A stretch of 40,951 bases of DNA, taken from contig JAILPA010000060.1 of NCBI GenBank assembly GCA_024690505.1, positions 1-40,951 on the forward strand, in the 5' to 3' direction. Source of the stretch: Prevotella sp. GTDB lineage: Bacteria; Bacteroidota; Bacteroidia; Bacteroidales; Bacteroidaceae. The notes below the pieces were generated by a model that saw nothing but the letters and a program-made list of their open reading frames with translations, was not told the origin of the DNA and searched no databases. Positions 36,058 through 40,951 of this stretch are shown one piece after another (positions within the stretch are counted from its first letter, which is position 1; every line of letters begins with the position of its first letter). The position numbers and the translations under genes were made by a program.

Positions 36058-37256
36058 TTCAGCAGTCCGTTTAAGTCAAAGTAAATGGTTTTACCCACTG
36101 ATATACTATAGCTGAACTTCTGTTCTTTCGAGAAGGGAATATAGCCATTCACCATAATGTCGAAAGAAGATGTTTGGCTCTTATTCAGAAACGAGAGACC
36201 CACCGATGGCGTAAGGCTTAGTGTATTCGAGTCTTTCCCAAACATGTCTGTGATGCCAAGACCACCCACGAATATGCCCCATGTCTTATATCCAGAAACA
36301 CCAATACTGCCAGAGAACTCTTCACTTGCATAGTTCAGCCCCACATTGAGCGATGCACTGAATTTGTTGCTGGTATAGAGGCCCATGCGTCCGTTCAAGG
36401 AATACATATCTTTTGCTGCTGATGCTCCCACGTATGTCATCAGCTTTGGAGGATTCATACCCAAAAGCCGCTTTAGCCAAGAAGCATTCTCAAAACTTGC
36501 TTTCATCTCATTCACCTTTGCCAAATGGTTCTGGAAAATCTGTTTGTTCTCTCCTTGCTCCTGCGGCATCAGGTCGATTCCTTTCTGCAGCAATTGTGCT
36601 GCGTAAGCATAATAGCCAAGACTTTCCCACACAGTACTATAGTCCACATATATAATATAAGTGTCAGGATAGATTGCTGCCAATTCTTCAAAGAGTGCTA
36701 TTGCCTGAACGGTTTGTCTGTTAGCTGCCAGCTTGTTCGCTCGTTTTAAAGCCATCTCTGGTGCATCGCGGTTGATGGAGGCTGTTGTCTTGTATTTCTC
36801 GGTCAGTTCTTGATAACTACCGCTTATCCATTCTGGCACCTTTGCTTGTTGCATCAGTTGTTGTGCCGCATCATTATATCCCATCAGCGTCAAAACCTGT
36901 GCAGCATAGAAATCCCCATACTTAGTTCCTATCATTCGCGCACGGTCTATGTTCATCAATGCTGGCTCAAAGTCGTGATGAAGAGCAAGGGTATAGGCGT
37001 ATTCGGAAAGGATATTGCCATCTACGCCCTTACCTGCATTTCGTTGCTCTTGTGACTGATTGATTGCTGACACATACAATGCAATAGCTTTGTCAACATC
37101 AACATCTTTTAAGTATTGCTGTGCTCTCCTTATCGATTGTTGAGCATCTACTGTAAACTGCCCCATGAGAAGACCTCCTAAAGACTGACTTAAAATAGCA
37201 GTTGGGAATATGAAGAAGGACACGGATGCCCATAATATAAAACAGTATTTTCTCAT
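36054..37256 (-). CDS. TPR protein with C-terminal outer-membrane barrel-like domain
   Basis: A 400 residue exported protein (signal 1-24, ending AILS). Residues about 35-265 carry TPR-like helices (AQQYLKDVDVDKAIALYVSAI, EYAYTLALHHDFEPALMNIDRAR, AYAAQLLQKGIDLMP). Residues about 275-400 read as alternating beta strands (KFSASLNVGLNYASEEFSGSIGVSGYK, FSYSISVGKTIYFDL), ending LNGLLK. No enzyme motif. TPR plus barrel suggests an outer-membrane assembly or docking partner for the secreted lipase encoded 6 bp upstream. This role is inferred from context. Confidence 0.75.
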   Translation of the reverse strand: MRKYCFILWASVSFFIFPTAILSQSLGGLLMGQFTVDAQQSIRRAQQYLKDVDVDKAIALYVSAINQSQEQRNAGKGVDGNILSEYAYTLALHHDFEPALMNIDRARMIGTKYGDFYAAQVLTLMGYNDAAQQLMQQAKVPEWISGSYQELTEKYKTTASINRDAPEMALKRANKLAANRQTVQAIALFEELAAIYPDTYIIYVDYSTVWESLGYYAYAAQLLQKGIDLMPQEQGENKQIFQNHLAKVNEMKASFENASWLKRLLGMNPPKLMTYVGASAAKDMYSLNGRMGLYTSNKFSASLNVGLNYASEEFSGSIGVSGYKTWGIFVGGLGITDMFGKDSNTLSLTPSVGLSFLNKSQTSSFDIMVNGYIPFSKEQKFSYSISVGKTIYFDLNGLLK

Positions 37257-37262
37257 AAGGCG

Positions 37263-38948
37263 TCATTCACTTATATAAACACGAAATTGTCTCAAATTAT
37301 CATCGGATTTCATTGAGTTTTTAAAGGTCTCATGAGTAGCTATCAATTTCTCAGCCATTGGCACTATTCTATGACCATCTATAGGAGCAAGCATGCCATT
37401 ATGACCACTATCGATTACTTTTAGTTGTCCTGTCGCAGAAGGCAATGCAGCACTTGCATAGTTCGCGGAAATGATATCATCCTTAGTTTTATATTTTGCG
37501 GCAGAAAACAACAATGCCCTTGCACTCTCTCTTACAGGAGAAAATGCAGTGTTTTCCTGTGCATTTGTTAAAATATCATGAGTGTCAGAGATTCTTACGA
37601 TATTATAGTTCCCCTCTGCGACTTTATCTGACACCCCAGCATATTCAAAAGTGTTTTTGTGAACGCCAGCAGGGTTAAACACTACTGTAGGTTGACCTGA
37701 AACAACTCCAGATATAGTGGCTAATCCACCTCCAAGAGAATGACCTGTAATGCTTATTTTTATGTCAGGATTATCTGAAACAATTTGTCTTATTACTTCT
37801 CCTATCTCAATTGCCATTCTGTATTGAGTAGGGACTACTCCTGCTCCTTGCTCTATATCAGTCTTGATATCTTCCCATGTTGCTTCAGTGCCTCGAAAAG
37901 AGACCACATACTCATTCGTTTTTTCGTTATAGAACATGTCTGCATGGAATCCTTCATTTTGATTATCGTTATTGCAGGATTCTATTAATTGCAAAGCACG
38001 AAGTACTTGCTGGCTTTCTGGAGTATGGTCTTTTGATAAAAACCTGAAATCTGAGTTGTTAGTCAACATACTTTTATCTGCATCGACATAAGTCATTGCT
38101 GAACATATTGCCAAATTTTTGTATAATTCTGACTCGGTCAGTTTGTTATCTCTCCAAATTTCATAATCTCTTATCAAATCTAACTCAAATTGCGTTTTGT
38201 TATCTTTCAATAGAAGATCTTCTATATTTATCTTCTTTTCTTGGAAGTATTCAGAATGAAGTTCATCAGTAAATTCTTTTTCTAAGAAATAATTCAATCT
38301 CTCATCATTAGGACTCATCACTTCACCAAAGTAGTATTCATTCGGTTGGGTAATATTACCTTGCTCATCTCGCATATTGATTGGGACAAAGAGTTTGTCG
38401 GGATCTATAGTTGGCAAAGAGTTGTTTCTTGCATTGTCAAAGTTCACATCTCTCGTTGACACATTTGTCGGTTCGAAAGAATTGAAACTCTTGTCAAGTG
38501 CCAACATACGTTCCATATCATCGCTTGACCAGTTTTGAATTTCATTTGCGGAATTAGCAGAATAGAAACTGGTGCCTTGACTGACACCGAGGGCATTGAG
38601 CGTACCGACGGTGCCAGCCATAGGACGGCCTGTACAGGGAGAGGTAGTGACGTTCAACTTGCAGTTTGTCGCTTCTCGCTTGATTTCTTTGCCTGTTCTT
38701 ACATCGTAATAGACGAGTTCTATATGCCCCAATTCCTGATGACACATCGCTCTGGTCTGTTCGCACAGTTCGCGGGTGGGGAATCCGTTGATAGTCTGCG
38801 TCTGAAACCCTCTGATGGCTTGGTTCATTTGAGCAGTATAGCCACTACAGTTGCCACTCCAACTCACATTAAATGTAAATGTATATTGAGCATTGACGGG
38901 AAGCAAGCCCGCCAATGCCAATAGTATAGATAATAGATTTCTTCTCAT
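37263..38948 (-). CDS. Secreted class 3 lipase-like enzyme with unknown N-terminal domain
   Basis: A 561 residue exported protein (signal ending LPVNA, residue 20). Residues about 22-130 form a separate region with Cys34, Cys62, Cys69, Cys96 and Cys105, then a low-complexity Asp/Asn-rich linker (about 140-220). The alpha/beta-hydrolase domain (about 275-540) has the oxyanion FRGT (351-354), nucleophile elbow GHSLGG (Ser404), acid Asp458 in ISDTHDILT and His526 in DGHRIVPM, the order of fungal-type class 3 lipases. Substrate (lipid or polymer ester) unknown. Low GC compared with the gcv region. The TPR/barrel gene starts 6 bp downstream. Confidence 0.85.
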   Translation of the reverse strand: MRRNLLSILLALAGLLPVNAQYTFTFNVSWSGNCSGYTAQMNQAIRGFQTQTINGFPTRELCEQTRAMCHQELGHIELVYYDVRTGKEIKREATNCKLNVTTSPCTGRPMAGTVGTLNALGVSQGTSFYSANSANEIQNWSSDDMERMLALDKSFNSFEPTNVSTRDVNFDNARNNSLPTIDPDKLFVPINMRDEQGNITQPNEYYFGEVMSPNDERLNYFLEKEFTDELHSEYFQEKKINIEDLLLKDNKTQFELDLIRDYEIWRDNKLTESELYKNLAICSAMTYVDADKSMLTNNSDFRFLSKDHTPESQQVLRALQLIESCNNDNQNEGFHADMFYNEKTNEYVVSFRGTEATWEDIKTDIEQGAGVVPTQYRMAIEIGEVIRQIVSDNPDIKISITGHSLGGGLATISGVVSGQPTVVFNPAGVHKNTFEYAGVSDKVAEGNYNIVRISDTHDILTNAQENTAFSPVRESARALLFSAAKYKTKDDIISANYASAALPSATGQLKVIDSGHNGMLAPIDGHRIVPMAEKLIATHETFKNSMKSDDNLRQFRVYISE

Positions 38949-38957
38949 GGTATAATA

Positions 38958-40904
38958 TTACTTATCAAAACAACGCAGTGTGGGATAAGTCTTTCCTTCG
39001 GTAATCTTCCAAGTGTTCTTGAAATCCCAACTTTCGTATGTAGATTGTTTCATCATATAGGTTGTAGAATAGCCGTTATTTCCTGTTCTTCCAGATACAG
39101 TGGAATCAAAATAGGTGTACGAACCAGAACAATAAAAACCATAACCGTTGTTGGCAACTTCGCCTGCATAATAACACCGAGTTACGTCTCCTCTACCTAT
39201 ACCATAGCAACTTGAATTCGAAGACGACAAACTTGACAACGAATAGCAGTCTGTAATGGTGGGACTTCCACCGCTTATTCCATATATTACCGAACCGTTC
39301 CCTATTATCATTCCTTCTGTATAACAAAGCGTAATCTGAGCATTTTCACTATATCCTGCTATACCGCCAGATTCTCCCGCTGTGACATTTCCGTCAAAGT
39401 GACAAATATTCAAGCTATTACTATATGACATGAAACCGACGATTCCTCCTGCATATTCCTGAGCAGTTATACTTCCTTTGACGTTACATCGTGTAATCAT
39501 GCAATTAATGGCATGTCCACATATAGTGCCAACGTTTTGTTTCCCAGTAATGCCGATTTCATCAATTTCAATATTTAAATTTGAAATTGTTGCGCCATTC
39601 ATCGTTGCAAACAATCCAATATTATCTGTGCTTGGACGCTTCGTCCACAAGCCTTTTATGGTATGTCCTTTTCCATCAAGAATTCCTCTGAAATCGGCTA
39701 TCGGCTCCCATCCATTGCCATACTCATACAAATAGGACTTAAGATTAATGTCGGAAGTTATCACAAAATGTGAACTTGGCGATTTCCCTATGTTTTCCAG
39801 TTGCTTAGCTGTCTTTATTTGATAAGGATCTTCTTCTGTACCCATTCCCTTTTCAAACAATGGAGTCGAAGATGCTTTTTGTACAACATCGATGCTGGCA
39901 GAACCTAGAGCATTTTTAAGAACAATCTTTCCTGTGCGCTGTGATGCTGACAGGTTTTCATAGACACTCACTACAATAGAATCTGAGGTAGTAAATACAT
40001 CGCACCAATCAGGTTTTTCTTCAAGTTCAACATTTGTGGATGTTTTCAACTTTACAGTCTGAGTAGAGGCTTCACTACCAAATGTAATTGAAGATTTTTC
40101 GAGACTAATAGCAGCGATAGCACTTTGAGATATTGATATTTTCGCCTCTCCATCCACATTTGATAATATTACATCACCTTTCCTTGCTTCACCTATGTTT
40201 TCTGAAACAGAAATACGTACAGAATCAACATAAGTTGTAACATTACACCACTCAGGCTTATCCTTCACGGACAGATGAGTAGGTGTTTTCAATTTGATAG
40301 TCTTGCTGACATTGCCTGAATTCGTAAATGTCAGTGACGAATTATCCAAATTGATTTTTTGTTGTAAAGGTGCCTGATATTTGATTGTTGCTCCAGTAGT
40401 ACTTCCGTATGTGTTTCCCATCTCATCTGTATATGTTGAAGTTAGATAATCAACAACATATATACGGGCATATTGTACGTTTTCTTCAACTGTATATCCA
40501 TATTGACCCCAATATGAATTATAAGTAATGTAGCGCATCATATAACCAGTGCCTGGTACTACAGCTGCACTCTCAGCCCATCCTGATGTTGGTATTTGAT
40601 TTACCTTGCTAAGACCGTCAACTTTTCCAATGGTTACAAACTCTATCTTGTAGCCATTGCTGTCATCTCCTCGAAAGTTCTTGGCTCCATCTACATGTAT
40701 TTCTCCAAGTTCTCCAATTTTATAGTAGTTGCCACTGGCACCACCTTCCATATTCAGTACTATAGTACCATCAGGATCCTGACTACTCACATTCTCTGTC
40801 GGTTCGAATTCATCACTATCATCTTTGCTGCACGATGAGAAACAAACACTAAGACATACCATTATCATGCATGTCATTAACTGGAAAAGGATTTTCTTAC
40901 TCAT
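38958..40904 (-). CDS. BACON/GLUG-domain surface lipoprotein
   Basis: A 648 residue lipoprotein (SSCSKDD, lipidated Cys25). An N-terminal domain of unknown type spans about 45-180. Two tandem BACON domains follow (about 183-261 and 264-343), each with an LxxSSLTF/SSITF start and a KPEWC/KPDWC core and ending in QSA/QKA. From about 350 on there is a GLUG/parallel-beta-repeat region (GTEEDPYQIKTAKQLENIG, GGIVGFMSYSN, GGIAGYSENAQ). BACON domains bind carbohydrate or mucin-like targets in Bacteroidota; GLUG repeats form adhesin-like fibres. First gene of the five-gene operon, 9 bp ahead of the lipase, so it may anchor the complex to a surface (inference). The start is 47 bp from the window end; no promoter recognised there. 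Confidence 0.85.
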   Translation of the reverse strand: MSKKILFQLMTCMIMVCLSVCFSSCSKDDSDEFEPTENVSSQDPDGTIVLNMEGGASGNYYKIGELGEIHVDGAKNFRGDDSNGYKIEFVTIGKVDGLSKVNQIPTSGWAESAAVVPGTGYMMRYITYNSYWGQYGYTVEENVQYARIYVVDYLTSTYTDEMGNTYGSTTGATIKYQAPLQQKINLDNSSLTFTNSGNVSKTIKLKTPTHLSVKDKPEWCNVTTYVDSVRISVSENIGEARKGDVILSNVDGEAKISISQSAIAAISLEKSSITFGSEASTQTVKLKTSTNVELEEKPDWCDVFTTSDSIVVSVYENLSASQRTGKIVLKNALGSASIDVVQKASSTPLFEKGMGTEEDPYQIKTAKQLENIGKSPSSHFVITSDINLKSYLYEYGNGWEPIADFRGILDGKGHTIKGLWTKRPSTDNIGLFATMNGATISNLNIEIDEIGITGKQNVGTICGHAINCMITRCNVKGSITAQEYAGGIVGFMSYSNSLNICHFDGNVTAGESGGIAGYSENAQITLCYTEGMIIGNGSVIYGISGGSPTITDCYSLSSLSSSNSSCYGIGRGDVTRCYYAGEVANNGYGFYCSGSYTYFDSTVSGRTGNNGYSTTYMMKQSTYESWDFKNTWKITEGKTYPTLRCFDK

Positions 40905-40951
40905 AACCGTTCTTTGTTTATTTGTTAATACTTTCTTCTTTATGTAGGGGG

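Noticed and set aside
1..40951. tRNA or rRNA genes
   Set aside because: No cloverleaf-like segment or rRNA signature was seen by eye on either strand; a tRNA scan would settle it.

Overview
The window looks like a chromosome segment of a gut or oral Bacteroidales bacterium, most likely Prevotella/Segatella-like. The reasons are a SusC/SusD outer-membrane uptake pair, lipoprotein signal peptides, Bacteroidota-type promoters (TTTG, about 20 bp, TAnnTTTG), no Shine-Dalgarno sequences at most starts, and several secreted enzymes ending in a short Gly-Arg / Gly-Lys-Lys sorting-like tail. No rRNA, tRNA, CRISPR array, integrase or complete insertion sequence was seen.

Layout. 1-3446 (minus): an RND multidrug efflux permease cut by the window edge, preceded by its membrane-fusion adaptor lipoprotein. 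3447-4086: a 640 bp divergent intergenic region with a strong promoter and an 85 bp array of small palindromes. 4087-12874 (plus): an uptake locus with SusC, SusD, an HExxH zinc metallohydrolase lipoprotein, a DUF4302-like lipoprotein and a secreted protein of unknown function, closed by a clear terminator. 12966-17399 (plus): a secreted M6-type metalloprotease and a secreted GH13 alpha-amylase. The amylase has a LacI-like operator candidate upstream and a strong terminator downstream. 17531-18021: gene-poor, with a second copy of the 85 bp palindrome array. 18022-24358 (minus): a complete glycine-cleavage operon (lplA, gcvT, gcvH, gcvPA, gcvPB, lpdA) from one promoter. lpdA carries an in-frame tandem insertion of a 33 bp palindromic repeat. 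24766-30047 (minus): nagB, a second M6-type protease, class I fumarase and a GH43-like secreted enzyme.

30207-32108 (plus): a two-gene cassette of an ABC-type AAA ATPase and a DUF4435/TOPRIM-like protein, the same domain pairing as the PARIS anti-phage system. It is followed by a possibly 5'-truncated coiled-coil membrane protein. 32910-34249 (minus): an overlapping pair of metallo-beta-lactamase-fold hydrolase and sirtuin; the sirtuin lacks the usual zinc-binding cysteines. 34289-40904 (minus): a tight five-gene operon for an envelope system I do not recognise: BACON/GLUG lipoprotein, secreted class 3 lipase with a Cys-containing N-terminal region, TPR/beta-barrel protein, beta-barrel protein and thioredoxin-like DUF5106-like protein. 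The upstream half of this operon (the GLUG protein and lipase) is visibly AT-richer than the rest of the window.

The strongest candidates for something new are this five-gene envelope operon, the compact ATPase/DUF4435 pair, the zinc-less sirtuin with its MBL partner, and two families of small palindromic elements: tandem 17-19 nt palindromes between genes, and a 33 bp unit inserted in frame in lpdA.
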